A DNA stretch of 64,000 nucleotides from a virus. A model generated the notes under the pieces. That model ran no database searches. It was given only the letters and a program-made list of their open reading frames with translations, and had not been told where the DNA came from. Positions 1 to 7,772 of the stretch are shown one piece after another; positions within the stretch are counted from its first letter, which is position 1, and each line of letters starts with the position of its first letter. Both the position numbers and the translations under genes were made by a program. The stretch is taken from positions 1 to 64,000 of IMG/VR virus record IMGVR_UViG_3300025669_001026; one strand, given 5' to 3'.

Positions 1-632
1 CTACTGCTTGAGCTGCTTAAGCTACTTGTACTCTTAGCTAGTGTGCTACTTGAGCTGCTGCTGCTTGAGCTGTAATTCAGAATGTCTGAGCTACTTGAGC
101 TGCTGTTATCATAGCCACCGGCTCCGCCTGGTAGATAAACTGTCCAGAAGCGAATTACTGATTTGCCGTCTGCATTGGTACTAGTACCTTCACTTACAAC
201 ACCAACGCCTACTTGGCCTCCATAAGGTGCCTCGACCATGCGTTTAACGTCGCCAGTATTGACTCCGTCTGCTGTTAGAAAGTCATTGGGGTTATATGTA
301 CCTGCTGTATCATATTCTGTAGTTTCAATTTCAAATCCACCTGTTGCTACGATCGCACTCATAACACCACCACTTATATTGCCTACGTCCGAGTTGGCAT
401 CAAAGTCATCGACGTTCTGAATTGAGAACATAGGCATAGGCCTATTCATTGCGGCTCCGACGGTACAACCAGCAATTAGTTGCCCTGCGGCGTTGATCGA
501 ACAAACAGATCCGGCAGCGATTGCTTCGCTAGCGGCCGGTGCTGCTCTAAAGTCTAGTCTGTGCATAAGTGAAGGTCCTTTTATGACGTTCAAAGTATGA
601 TCAAACATTTGAGCTGGTGTTAGTGTACCCAT
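1..632 (-). CDS. Head decoration-like protein, paralogue 2 (C-terminus beyond window edge)
   Basis: Open frame from ATG at 632, preceded by an AGGAGA-type ribosome site, running off the window without a stop. The first ~170 residues are nearly identical to the protein at 13463-14059, which lies directly before the major capsid gene: same MGTLTPAQMFD start, same NRPMPMF and ETTEYD segments. The last part is a long Ser-rich tail (runs of AGC/AGT codons), longer than in the paralogue. Role inferred: capsid surface (decoration) protein. The Ser-rich tail could be a flexible or modified surface extension. A promoter-like site lies at 687-715. Confidence 0.7.
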   Translation of the reverse strand, partial: MGTLTPAQMFDHTLNVIKGPSLMHRLDFRAAPAASEAIAAGSVCSINAAGQLIAGCTVGAAMNRPMPMFSIQNVDDFDANSDVGNISGGVMSAIVATGGFEIETTEYDTAGTYNPNDFLTADGVNTGDVKRMVEAPYGGQVGVGVVSEGTSTNADGKSVIRFWTVYLPGGAGGYDNSSSSSSDILNYSSSSSSSSSTLAKSTSSLSSSSS

Positions 633-686
633 TATTATTTCTCCTGTTAAATTACTGGATATTAAAGTTTATTTCGTCATATCTAT

Positions 687-715
687 ATAATACACGTTGT
701 AGGCGCGTAGTTCAA
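687..715 (-). promoter_or_regulatory. Sigma70-like promoter
   Basis: On the minus strand TTGAAC, 17-bp spacer, TATTAT. The spacer end and -10 (CGTGTATTATAT) closely match the promoter at 43962-43990. It points at the decoration-like gene starting at 632. Confidence 0.5.
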
Positions 716-728
716 ATAAAGGTGTCTA

Positions 729-842
729 CTATAGTTCTCGTTCTTCTATCTTACTGCCTGCGCTGATCCTTAGGTGTAAAAGTCCTGATAAATCATCACT
801 CACTGTAAAGCTGAGCTCGTCTTTATCTTCACTTTTAAGCAC
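729..842 (-). CDS. Small hypothetical protein (37 aa)
   Basis: GTG start at 842 with GGAG six bases upstream; stop TAG at 729-731. It starts 26 bases after the stop of the preceding gene. Charged N-terminus (KSEDKDE) and a mixed C-terminus. No family recognised. Support is the well-spaced ribosome site and the gapless packing only. Confidence 0.35.
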   Translation of the reverse strand: MLKSEDKDELSFTVSDDLSGLLHLRISAGSKIEEREL

Positions 843-867
843 AATAGGCTCCGTTATTGGATTTTAA

Positions 868-1185
868 TTACCGGCCCTGTTGTACACTGAGTCTCTTTGT
901 ACCTGTTCCATCATGGATTGCCCATATTTCGTCATAGTACATATTGACATTGTTCAGTTCAAAGGATCCGCCATTGGGTGCAAGATAGATACCACTGCCT
1001 ACGACAGCTGTGTTGGTGTCGCCTGTACCGACCTGGTATAAAGCTAAATAGATTGCTGTATCTGATGTGTTCACAGCAGCCCAGTATTTCCTGAGCACCT
1101 GTCTTGTGGCGACTCTTGTACCTGTTGTAGCTACATCGTAGCCCTCAGGTGGGTTACCGCCGTGGGATATTAATGAGTTACCCAT
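868..1185 (-). CDS. Hypothetical protein, probable virion component (105 aa)
   Basis: ATG with AGGAGAAAAAT upstream. No family recognised. The middle (TAIYLALYQVGTG, GIYLAPNGGSFELNN, YYDEIWAIHDG) has the alternating hydrophobic pattern of a small beta-sandwich, as in phage head-fibre or decoration proteins; that role is inference. Own promoter-like site at 1241-1269; lies beside the decoration-like paralogue. Confidence 0.6.
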   Translation of the reverse strand: MGNSLISHGGNPPEGYDVATTGTRVATRQVLRKYWAAVNTSDTAIYLALYQVGTGDTNTAVVGSGIYLAPNGGSFELNNVNMYYDEIWAIHDGTGTKRLSVQQGR

Positions 1186-1240
1186 ATTTTTCTCCTGTTA
1201 ATTCTAATATTAATTGTAAATGCATATAATCATCTACACT

Positions 1241-1269
1241 ACTATATCGTATGAAGGGGGACTTTTCAA
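1241..1269 (-). promoter_or_regulatory. Sigma70-like promoter
   Basis: Minus strand TTGAAA, 17-bp spacer, TATAGT, about 55 bp upstream of the ATG at 1185. The -35 overlaps the last codons of the preceding gene. Confidence 0.45.
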
Positions 1270-2225
1270 CTGCTATGGCCTGTTGATTTGAGGGCCTGGT
1301 CCTTAGTCATACCTACCTTTTTGGTCCATTCAACATACATACCAGCTGTGCTGATAGGGTTGGATGGTATTACTGCTTCTTTGAGGGCATCATCAAAGGA
1401 CTGCTGCTCGAAGCAATCTAAGCCACTATCAGGGTTACAGTTTACTATACGGTAGTCTAGTTCCTTTGCGGCTTTCTGTATACCTGGGCCATATTCAGTA
1501 ATAATACGCTTATATGTATTATTATTATTGTTAATAGCTGATTTAGTACGCCCTTCATCGAAGTGATACTTATCAGTCTCGTTCATACTCATGTCCACAC
1601 CAAGCAGGCATAGTTTACGGAAACCAAGTACATATGGTAAACGTATAGCTGGTAGTAATACCGTACGGCAACCACCCCACTTTTTATGGCACCCCCAATT
1701 AAAGCTGGCTTCTGTGAAGAACCTATGTGCTGCGAACTTCTCGTTACGTTTAATCCCTATGACATTGGGGCAGTCCTTAGGGAACTTAATACCAATACTG
1801 TCCTTTAGTGTTTTCCATTCCTCGTTATCCCATAGTTCCTTCTCAAAGGTTGCTGTAGGAATAAACTTCTTTATCGCAGGGTTAAGCCAGATCTGCTTAA
1901 CGAATCTACTTGGTTGATCGACGCATGTCCAGAAGTCAGGTATGATACCATTCTGTAATAGTGTTGATGCACCATTATTAAGGGACATAAGCATAACTCC
2001 GGGTTGTTTAAGCTTTTCAAGGTCTAGCTTAAGTAGGCTTGGACCATTAGATACCAGGAAGCAGGTTGCTCCATAGTATTGTCCTATCATATCAACAGGC
2101 GCACCATAGCGCGTGAAGAACATCGGAACAGTTGATCCAAAGTTTGCATGGCCGAATTCGCGGGGTGAGTTCCTTAGGAAGGTCTCGTCGTTCTTGTCGT
2201 TACCCATAGGGGTCATTCTAGGCAT
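1266..2225 (-). CDS. DUF115/MptE-like protein, probable sugar transferase family
   Basis: 319 aa. The N-terminal third holds CFLVSNGPSL, the nucleotide-binding type loop of DUF115/MptE-like proteins (bacterial Maf motility-associated glycosylation factors and relatives). It is followed by MLMSLNNGA and a later LCLLGVDMSM strand, giving a Rossmann-like order. In cellular relatives this family adds nonulosonic acid sugars to protein or makes pterin diphosphate. The neighbours (two glycosyltransferases, cupin, methyltransferase) favour sugar work, such as modifying phage or host surface. A poly-Asn run (five N) interrupts the C-terminal half. Ribosome site CAGGAG precedes ATG. Confidence 0.55.
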   Translation of the reverse strand: MPRMTPMGNDKNDETFLRNSPREFGHANFGSTVPMFFTRYGAPVDMIGQYYGATCFLVSNGPSLLKLDLEKLKQPGVMLMSLNNGASTLLQNGIIPDFWTCVDQPSRFVKQIWLNPAIKKFIPTATFEKELWDNEEWKTLKDSIGIKFPKDCPNVIGIKRNEKFAAHRFFTEASFNWGCHKKWGGCRTVLLPAIRLPYVLGFRKLCLLGVDMSMNETDKYHFDEGRTKSAINNNNNTYKRIITEYGPGIQKAAKELDYRIVNCNPDSGLDCFEQQSFDDALKEAVIPSNPISTAGMYVEWTKKVGMTKDQALKSTGHSS

Positions 2226-2276
2226 AATAATCTCCTGTTTGTTATTGTTTCTCGATGCATAACAAGTGCACCGCCA

Positions 2277-2492
2277 TCACCTTGATGGTTGAAGTCTCTT
2301 ATCTTTCGACTTTCCTTTATAGGAAGTCGCTATGTATTCTTGTGTAATATACACACGTTCACAATTCTTACAAACGTACTTCCTCTCCTTAACAGGGGAA
2401 TCATCAAGGAGATCCTCGTCACCCAGACCATAGGTCAAGGCGTCACGGGAGTCAATACATTTACATCTGTCTTTACAGTCCGGACAGTTCAT
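2277..2492 (-). CDS. NrdR-type zinc-ribbon protein
   Basis: 71 aa from the ATG at 2492, four bases after the upstream gene's TGA with AAAGGTGA as ribosome site. A longer frame to 2543 exists but overlaps the upstream gene. Cys pairs in CPDCKDRCKCIDSR and CKNCERVYITQEY match the zinc ribbon of NrdR (CPxC...DSR...CxxCxxRFTTxE). The ATP-cone domain of true NrdR is absent, so this is a stand-alone DNA-binding ribbon at most. The C-terminus is Lys/Arg-rich. Function in the phage unknown. Confidence 0.6.
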   Translation of the reverse strand: MNCPDCKDRCKCIDSRDALTYGLGDEDLLDDSPVKERKYVCKNCERVYITQEYIATSYKGKSKDKRLQPSR

Positions 2493-2496
2493 ATGG

Positions 2497-3231
2497 TCAC
2501 CTTTGTATCTCCACATGTTCTCCGAAGTCGGAGTCCCTTTCATGTTGAAGATGTATTTGTAGGGGGAGATCTATTGCCTCCCTACCGAGCATTTTACGGA
2601 AGTGCATATCACTCTTTGCTTTTTGACCCCTATCCCAGCTGCGGTCTAATTTCTTACCGGGGATCTGGTAGTAGCCATGGTTTTCTTTTAATAGTTTAAC
2701 ATTAGCCATCTGGAAGTAGCCTGCCCCTACATTACCCTTGAGTTTACCGGGAAGTCTTGTTGCATACGCGTGCGCCTGACGGACTATACAGGGATAACTA
2801 TATTTACCCATAAGCTCCTTAGTCTCCGGTAATGTTGTAGAGAACCTTCTGCTGTATAGGCAGTGGGGGTTATCCTTGTACTCGTTCTTAAGCTTCTCGG
2901 CCGTCTTGGCGAAGAAGCTAGGAGGGTACACCATATCAGTGTCTGCGTATACGATCCAGTCTGCTTCGCACTCATCTAACTGCCTATTGCGTGTCCAACC
3001 TCTATATTGGAATTCAGATTGGTCTGGATAGGTGCAGTCATTAATTTTCATACCTAAAGCTTTAAACAAGCCTGTAACAGCTTCTGTTGTCGGGGTACCA
3101 AGCCCTGGGATGTATGCAACAGATACACTCAGCTCCAAATCGTCAGGTAGGATCTGCTGCCTTATAGATGAAAGCATCCAGCATAGTCTCTGCTGGAAGA
3201 AATGTGTCTGTACTGCGATTTCAATCTTCAT
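2497..3231 (-). CDS. Glycosyltransferase, GT-A/family 2-like
   Basis: 244 aa. Short GT-A type enzyme: an N-terminal IAVQTHFFQQRLCWML strand-helix and the metal/nucleotide-sugar motif in WIVYADTDMVYPP (DxD as DTD, around residue 95). It overlaps the cupin gene by four bases (ATGA-type coupling). Substrate unknown; context suggests a phage-encoded sugar-transfer pathway. Confidence 0.7.
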   Translation of the reverse strand: MKIEIAVQTHFFQQRLCWMLSSIRQQILPDDLELSVSVAYIPGLGTPTTEAVTGLFKALGMKINDCTYPDQSEFQYRGWTRNRQLDECEADWIVYADTDMVYPPSFFAKTAEKLKNEYKDNPHCLYSRRFSTTLPETKELMGKYSYPCIVRQAHAYATRLPGKLKGNVGAGYFQMANVKLLKENHGYYQIPGKKLDRSWDRGQKAKSDMHFRKMLGREAIDLPLQIHLQHERDSDFGEHVEIQR

Positions 3232-3575
3232 TTTACGCCTCCATGGTCCTTACGTTCAATATCATCCACCGCTAGTTCTACCCAATAGATCTCATAAACT
3301 ACACAGTGATGCATTACATCAAACTTATGGAACAATCCCGGAGGCACTATGCAGGTATCACCTGTGTTGAGAATAGTCTCATCTGGTTTACCTGAGTCGT
3401 CCTTCCATGTTGTAATCTTTATCTCCCCTTCTTCAACAAGGAACATATTGTACTTAGCATGATGCTTATGCACAGAAGAGTATCCTCCCTGCTTACCTGT
3501 TAGGCGGTGTATCTCTACATTGTTCTTATTAAATATAGGGCTAGTCTCGCCCCAGAACTTTCCGGACTTTATCAT
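3228..3575 (-). CDS. Cupin-domain protein (mannose-6-phosphate isomerase/cupin_2 type)
   Basis: 115 aa single-cupin protein. Cupin motif 1 is visible as SSVHKHHAKYNMFLVEEGEI (two metal-binding His and the Glu), motif 2 as LNTGDTCIVPPGLFHKFDV (PPG and His). Such small cupins are sugar-nucleotide epimerases/isomerases or sugar-binding proteins; placement among glycosyltransferases fits. Translationally coupled to the glycosyltransferase downstream. Confidence 0.75.
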   Translation of the reverse strand: MIKSGKFWGETSPIFNKNNVEIHRLTGKQGGYSSVHKHHAKYNMFLVEEGEIKITTWKDDSGKPDETILNTGDTCIVPPGLFHKFDVMHHCVVYEIYWVELAVDDIERKDHGGVK

Positions 3576-3584
3576 GGTATCCTC

Positions 3585-4187
3585 CTACCTTGTGAAACAT
3601 TGTGTGTTATCCACGTAACATCCTTTTATAATTCCACCTTTAGCTAATACTTCCAAATAGACTGCCGTAGCTGCCTCATCTAATTCCCATCCTCGTTTCT
3701 TTAAGCACTTAGCCCAAAACTCCTTTGTTCGACAATTTACATGATGGCGACCTGGTTGTCCTGGGTGGGCAGCCCCGAATACCAGCAGACTTTCTGCAGC
3801 AAAGGCAAGTGATGTTATAAAATCCAATACTTTACCTGTATGCTCTGCTTCAATATGTTCTGCTACTTCCTGGCATATTACTATGTCACTATGACCATAT
3901 GCCGAATGCTTAATAGCCTTTGTAAGATCTAAGTTATAATAAACATCAACCTCTTCTAGTACGTCATCTATATTGACGCTGTAATCTATTCCCAGGGTCT
4001 CACAATCAAAGCCAAGATCTTTAATAGCTTTAAGGTGTGCACCTACTGAACAGCCTACATCCGCTACCTTGTCCGGTAGTATTAAATCAGGAAACGCCGT
4101 TGCATAGCTTTTAAGCACCGCGTCAGCCATAATAGGGTAACGTGGATGTCCGACTCGCTTTTGGTGGAAATGTTTGTTATAACGCAT
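3585..4187 (-). CDS. Class I SAM-dependent methyltransferase
   Basis: 200 aa. Motif I VADVGCSVGAHLKAI (around residues 41-55), motif II acidic strand TLGIDYS, and post-motif DIVICQEVAEHIEAE typical of Methyltransf_23/11-type enzymes. HVNCRTKEFWAKCLKKRGW is a common C-terminal pattern in sugar-pathway methyltransferases. ATG follows directly on the TAG of the 31-aa gene. Target unknown, likely a sugar or glycan. Confidence 0.85.
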   Translation of the reverse strand: MRYNKHFHQKRVGHPRYPIMADAVLKSYATAFPDLILPDKVADVGCSVGAHLKAIKDLGFDCETLGIDYSVNIDDVLEEVDVYYNLDLTKAIKHSAYGHSDIVICQEVAEHIEAEHTGKVLDFITSLAFAAESLLVFGAAHPGQPGRHHVNCRTKEFWAKCLKKRGWELDEAATAVYLEVLAKGGIIKGCYVDNTQCFTR

Positions 4188-4283
4188 CTATAGGCCTCTT
4201 GTGAGTAATCTAGTATAATGCTTCTTACATAAATCTTTTGCATAAAAAGAACCTGCACAACTCTCTATTCTGCATAACTTCAT
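4188..4283 (-). CDS. Tiny zinc-finger protein (31 aa)
   Basis: ATG at 4283 overlaps the TGA of the upstream gene (ATGA) and TAG directly abuts the next ATG (4187), so all three are translationally coupled. Cys/His spacing in MKLCRIESCAGSFYAKDLCKKHYTRL matches the C-x4-C...K-x-LC-x2-HY-x-R finger often found at the ends of phage HNH endonucleases and small phage proteins. No nuclease domain is present, so it may be a remnant or a free finger. Confidence 0.5.
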   Translation of the reverse strand: MKLCRIESCAGSFYAKDLCKKHYTRLLTRGL

Positions 4284-5782
4284 GGTTGAAACCTCTTTTT
4301 AAAATTTGTGCTACCCCACTTATCCCTCTTACCACGCTCCGCACAGTAAAATAAAAACGTGTCGTGACTTGGGATAGGTAAACGACCGTCACACATAGCT
4401 GCATACTTCTGCACAAATACCGTTTTATGTAGGCATATGAATGATGCAAGCCTTGAATGACCATGTTTTTCTCTCCAAGGAATATTAAGTGGGAACATAG
4501 GCGGTTCGCCTGTCTTCTCCTCCCACCATTCATCCAAGGTATTGAGAAAGTGTTTTTCGTTATAGCATTGTTTGCTCTTAGTATAACCGCACTTATTCCC
4601 GAAGATAGACCTATCCCAGGCTTCATCAGGCATATCTAGTGTGTACTGGAAATCTTTATAACCTGATTCTTTGGGTGTTGTGTCACAATCGACTTTCAAC
4701 CACCACTTGGTCTTAATATCCTTGGCTGTACCTAATACGAATGCTGTAAGCATAAGCTCACGTGTATTAGCTGCCTGAGGGAAGTCCCAAGGGATGAGGG
4801 TCGCCCGGTTGCGCGCGAAGTCCAATTTCGGATCCGCGATGTCTATCCCGTTTACGTATATGACCATGGGGTGTTCATAGATACCCTGAGTCTTTAACCA
4901 TAGAGGGAGGTTAGCCTCGAGTCTATTAAGGTACTTCTCGTTCACAGCAGTAACCACTGTTACATTAGATCCGATCGTACCAAGATATCTCTTAAGTCTC
5001 CGGTCATGCCATGGTTTACTAAACTCTTCCTGTAGTTTCCCTTTAAGCTTGTATCTTAATTCCCAGTAATGCTGTATCCATAGATTGCATAAAGGGAAAG
5101 GGGCTACGTGTTTGCGTCCATGGTAATGAACAATCTTAATCTTATCACCAAGCGCACCATACTTAACACTTGTACCCCACTCTACAGGAGCAAGCCAGTG
5201 TCTATATTTATGTAAGAGCATTTGGCACCCTACCTCATCAGGTATGCGGGAGCAGTTCTGCTTACAACCTTCTTCTGCAATCCATTTCCATTCATCAAGT
5301 ATCTCAGCATCTTTAGTGAAGCCGAAGATACCTGTGTTAGTAGCTTTACCGTAGGAAAGGGCACCCTTCACATAGTCAGGTACTACTTTACCAAAACCCC
5401 TAATGCGCTTTGACATAGTACCACCGCTGGTCTTCCAACCTGCAAACTCGCCTGTACAAAACTTGTACTCTTTGATCTTCTCAAAGTACTCATCGATAGG
5501 CTGGAGTATAAGGGTGTCAGCATCAATAAACATGGTAACATCATAAGGACTGTTCTCCTGTAAACGTGCTTTACGTACTAGGGGCCGGATCTTCGGGATA
5601 TTCTTGACTGGCACTATATCAACGTTCATGTCCTTAAGGATATCAACGAACCATTGTTTCTGCTCGTCAACAGCTATTACAGAGACAGGTCCGTCATAGT
5701 GCTTGCGTAATGAAAACACAGACACTAGTATTCGGATCATGCACTTCTCGCCCTGATTCAGATATATAATTCCCTGTGTCAT
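4280..5782 (-). CDS. Two-domain glycosyltransferase
   Basis: 500 aa. The N-terminal half resembles GT8/GT-A enzymes: YDVTMFIDADTLIL carries DAD for Mn/UDP-sugar binding, with GEFAGWKTSGGT and GKATNTGIFGF further on. The C-terminal half starts near TVVTAVNEKYLNRLEANL and has a second acidic motif, WWLKVDCDTTP. Tandem domains suggest two transfers or one catalytic and one pseudo-domain. Start chosen by GGAG seven bases upstream. Part of the 1.3-5.8 kb sugar cassette. Confidence 0.75.
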   Translation of the reverse strand: MTQGIIYLNQGEKCMIRILVSVFSLRKHYDGPVSVIAVDEQKQWFVDILKDMNVDIVPVKNIPKIRPLVRKARLQENSPYDVTMFIDADTLILQPIDEYFEKIKEYKFCTGEFAGWKTSGGTMSKRIRGFGKVVPDYVKGALSYGKATNTGIFGFTKDAEILDEWKWIAEEGCKQNCSRIPDEVGCQMLLHKYRHWLAPVEWGTSVKYGALGDKIKIVHYHGRKHVAPFPLCNLWIQHYWELRYKLKGKLQEEFSKPWHDRRLKRYLGTIGSNVTVVTAVNEKYLNRLEANLPLWLKTQGIYEHPMVIYVNGIDIADPKLDFARNRATLIPWDFPQAANTRELMLTAFVLGTAKDIKTKWWLKVDCDTTPKESGYKDFQYTLDMPDEAWDRSIFGNKCGYTKSKQCYNEKHFLNTLDEWWEEKTGEPPMFPLNIPWREKHGHSRLASFICLHKTVFVQKYAAMCDGRLPIPSHDTFLFYCAERGKRDKWGSTNFKKRFQP

Positions 5783-5786
5783 AAGT

Positions 5787-6545
5787 TTACTCCATGTCTC
5801 CGAATTTATCTGCTGCTAATGCGGCGGCCTTCTTTGCTGCATTGGCTTTACGGGTAGCTAAACCTTTAGCAATACTAGCTGCTTTCTTATCTTTAGCTGC
5901 TGCTACGGCCTCTACGGCTGCTGCTTTCGCTTCTGTCTCAGCTGCTACGGCTGCTACTTTCTCTGCAGCTACTGCTCTGGCTTTGTCTGCTACTGTGTCA
6001 GCCTTGTCACCGAATGCGTCGGCACCGAACATATCAACAGTCTCTACGTCAGCTTTCTTAGAGCTTTGCTTTTCCCAATCATCCCCGAACATATTAGTTA
6101 TTGGGGGTTTCATCTCTTCGATAGTCTTGTTCTTGAATGTTTCTGAAAATGGTTCCACTGGTTCTTCTCCGGTTTCAAGCTTCGCTAGCTTGTCTATAAT
6201 GGCTTCTTCGTTAAGGTCTGCTTCTTGCTGGGCTTTCTTAACCTCAGGCTTCTCTACAGGTTTAACCTTAGGGATCTTAGGGGCAACAGTCTTGTCGCCG
6301 GCTCTAAGGGATACGCCTTTCTGTGCAATCACTTCGAGTGACAGTTTGACTCTCCTGTTACTAAGGTCATTAAGTAGAAGCTGTTTAAATGTGTCTTTAG
6401 TGCAGAGTGACATAACATCACCATCTACGACTACACAGCCGCGGGCGGGTACATACAATCCGTGTGGTGGGTACCAACCATATTTAACATCTGTTCTTGT
6501 TACGTTGCTTACGTGGGTTCTTACGATAGGTGTAATGGCAGCCAT
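5787..6545 (-). CDS. Hypothetical protein with Ala/Lys-rich C-terminal helix
   Basis: 252 aa. The N-terminal ~80 residues (RTDVKYGWYPPHGLYVPARG, VVVDGDVMSLC) form a small folded domain. The rest is low-complexity: Pro/Lys/Glu-rich, then a long Ala/Lys/Glu helix with repeated AAVAAE/KAAA blocks. Such proteins are common as virion-internal or tail-associated proteins; role unknown. Promoter-like site at 6600-6628 and an AACAACATATTGTT inverted repeat lie just upstream. Confidence 0.6.
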   Translation of the reverse strand: MAAITPIVRTHVSNVTRTDVKYGWYPPHGLYVPARGCVVVDGDVMSLCTKDTFKQLLLNDLSNRRVKLSLEVIAQKGVSLRAGDKTVAPKIPKVKPVEKPEVKKAQQEADLNEEAIIDKLAKLETGEEPVEPFSETFKNKTIEEMKPPITNMFGDDWEKQSSKKADVETVDMFGADAFGDKADTVADKARAVAAEKVAAVAAETEAKAAAVEAVAAAKDKKAASIAKGLATRKANAAKKAAALAADKFGDME

Positions 6546-6580
6546 TGCATCCTCCTGTTATTTAGTTTAATTAAATTATA

Positions 6581-6592
6581 ACAATATGTTGT
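6581..6592. repeat. ACAATATGTTGT inverted-repeat motif, copy 1 of 3
   Basis: Plus strand ACAATATGTTGT; extended to AACAA-CATA-TTGTT on the minus strand. It lies between the -10 at 6600 and the ATG at 6545. The same 12-mer occurs at 11600-11611 and 42011-42022. Confidence 0.6.
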
Positions 6593-6599
6593 TATTGGT

Positions 6600-6628
6600 A
6601 ATATAAAACACTACTTGTCTTTTTTCAA
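6600..6628 (-). promoter_or_regulatory. Sigma70-like promoter
   Basis: Minus strand TTGAAA, 17-bp spacer, TATATT, overlapping the 3' end of the gene at 6611-7132 and pointing at the 5787-6545 gene and the sugar cassette beyond. Confidence 0.5.
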
Positions 6629-7132
6629 TTCCAATTCATCAAAAAGCTCATCCATTGTAATAGTGTGCTCGTCAAGTGTCCCTTCCTCTATCCACTTATC
6701 AAGTTCATCACAACGCTCCTTTAAATCGACCTTAACTTCATCTATCTTTTTAGGGTCCCACCCATAGAAGGTCATTTCATAAATACAATGAACAGCAATC
6801 TCCACTGCTTTGTAGTTTTTAATGGTAGCCTTCTCCACTTCCATGCCTGCCCACTCTGCCCATGTAGAGAAGCTCATGCTGTAAGTATTGTCAGGATCAT
6901 CAGGGGTATGGCCTGATACATTGTGGTATTTCTCGTAGTCTTCAAGGGTTCTATCAAATTCCTCCTCTATATAAGAGATACTAATAGAGAACTTTGAGTC
7001 TTCGGGAGGAACGGTCTGTAGTAGCTTAAGAAGTTTCTCGTAGCCATCGTGGGTTTCATCATAGTATTTAAAGGCTAGTTTACGGAGCTGTCCGGGTTTA
7101 ACCTTTTTAATCACCTGTTGTAGTGTCTTCAT
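6611..7132 (-). CDS. Hypothetical acidic protein (173 aa)
   Basis: ATG preceded by AAGGAGAGAAT. Family not recognised. Mostly helical, acidic, with Trp-rich centre (STWAEWAGMEVEKATIKN) and C-terminal DELFDELELKKDK. Directly downstream of the tRNA-Thr gene, so probably co-transcribed with the tRNA cluster. Confidence 0.65.
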   Translation of the reverse strand: MKTLQQVIKKVKPGQLRKLAFKYYDETHDGYEKLLKLLQTVPPEDSKFSISISYIEEEFDRTLEDYEKYHNVSGHTPDDPDNTYSMSFSTWAEWAGMEVEKATIKNYKAVEIAVHCIYEMTFYGWDPKKIDEVKVDLKERCDELDKWIEEGTLDEHTITMDELFDELELKKDK

Positions 7133-7150
7133 ATTCTCTCCTTATTAAAC

Positions 7151-7225
7151 TGGAGCTCCGGGGAAGAATCGAACTCCCTTAAATCGGGTACAAACCGATT
7201 GCATCACCATTTATGCTTCCAGAGC
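7151..7225 (-). tRNA. tRNA-Thr (anticodon TGT)
   Basis: Acceptor GCTCTGG/CCGGAGC, anticodon loop TTTGTAC on stem ATCGG/CCGAT, T-arm GGGAG-TTCGATT-CTTCC, encoded CCA. Reads ACA. Confidence 0.93.
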
Positions 7226-7490
7226 AGAAGGACCCTTTTTATCTAACCAGGGCGGCCTGGATCCTTTATACACACACTTGGTGTCTGTTTTAATTTGGTC
7301 GGCCATCCGTAGCCCATGTTTTGGTTCTCGCCCATGGGCCAGGGCTGAAATTGGTGGTAGCTTAGTTAAACGGGCGCTACCAGCTCCGTTGCATGTACAC
7401 CGAATTAAAATCCGGTTTTTAAATCGTTAACCTCGATCATGCTATGTAGTAAGAGAGGAGGAGAACTCTTACTACAATCTTTCAATTCTT
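7226..7490 (-). other. Structured non-coding stretch between two tRNAs
   Basis: 265 bp without a convincing open frame or a canonical tRNA. Several hairpins: a 7-bp GCCCATG/CATGGGC pair, TGGTAGC...GCTACCA with a 14-nt loop, and on the minus strand a GCATG/CATGC stem closing two hairpins (GATCG-AGGTTAA-CGATT and ACCGG-ATTTTAAT-TCGGT). The last resembles a tRNA without D-arm (the 7-nt loop would present GTT but has G, not T, before it). Could be a decayed tRNA or a small RNA. Confidence 0.4.
7445..7476. ncRNA. Perfect 11-bp hairpin with (anti-)Shine-Dalgarno loop
   Basis: TGTAGTAAGAG and its exact complement flank a 10-nt loop. On the minus strand (the direction of the tRNA cluster) the loop reads TTCTCCTCCT, containing the CCTCCT of the 16S rRNA tail; on the plus strand it reads AGGAGGAGAA. 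No T-run follows on the minus strand, so it is not a standard terminator. Confidence 0.45.
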
Positions 7491-7492
7491 AC

Positions 7493-7582
7493 TGGCGGAG
7501 GGACCCCGACTTGAACGGGGAGATCGCTATAAAGCGAATGCCGCATTAGCAGTGCGGTGCTGTACCATTGAGCCACCCCTCC
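7493..7582 (-). tRNA. tRNA-Ser (anticodon GCT)
   Basis: Class II tRNA with long variable arm (CGCT...AGCG), acceptor GGAGGGG/TCCCTCC, anticodon loop CTGCTAA on CCGCA/TGCGG, encoded CCA. Reads AGC/AGT. Confidence 0.93.
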
Positions 7583-7586
7583 AAAA

Positions 7587-7602
7587 GTCTAACGCGTTAG
7601 AC
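7587..7602. promoter_or_regulatory. 16-bp perfect palindrome GTCTAACGCGTTAGAC, copy 1 of 4
   Basis: Exact palindrome in the 22-bp gap between the stop of the zinc-ribbon gene (7605) and the 5' end of tRNA-Ser (7582). Candidate operator or protein-binding site; identical copies at 27729, 45380 and 54553. Confidence 0.7.
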
Positions 7603-7604
7603 AA

Positions 7605-7772
7605 TTAGTCTACCCACTCAGGTTCTGCGTCATTAATTTCCCCTTCGCTATACTCACATTTATTGTTTTCACATTGATAGGTGTGCTCTTCATCCTCAAT
7701 AAGCACATTAACATTACCGCCACATCCTCGACAGGTGCCGGCAAACTCTGCAGATACATTTGGGTCTTCCAT
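7605..7772 (-). CDS. Small zinc-ribbon protein (55 aa)
   Basis: ATG at 7772 with AGGAGAAGTATT upstream, TAA at 7605-7607. Two Cys pairs, CRGCGG and CENNKC, separated by 16 residues, as in a rubredoxin/zinc-ribbon knuckle pair; acidic C-terminus ending EPEWVD. Role unknown; likely a phage regulator or host-interaction peptide. Confidence 0.6.
   Translation of the reverse strand: MEDPNVSAEFAGTCRGCGGNVNVLIEDEEHTYQCENNKCEYSEGEINDAEPEWVD

Noticed and set aside
4225-4626. 133-aa minus-strand frame
   Set aside because: Overlaps the two-domain glycosyltransferase in another frame; only its last part coincides with the real 31-aa finger gene.
5794-6570. Long plus-strand open frame rich in Ala/Ser
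   Set aside because: Shadow of the Ala/Lys-rich minus-strand gene; no ribosome site, low-complexity complement.
7240-7440. Further canonical tRNA gene
   Set aside because: No TTCGA-type T-loop, no acceptor pairing with CCA, and the best anticodon-like loop has G instead of T at position 33.
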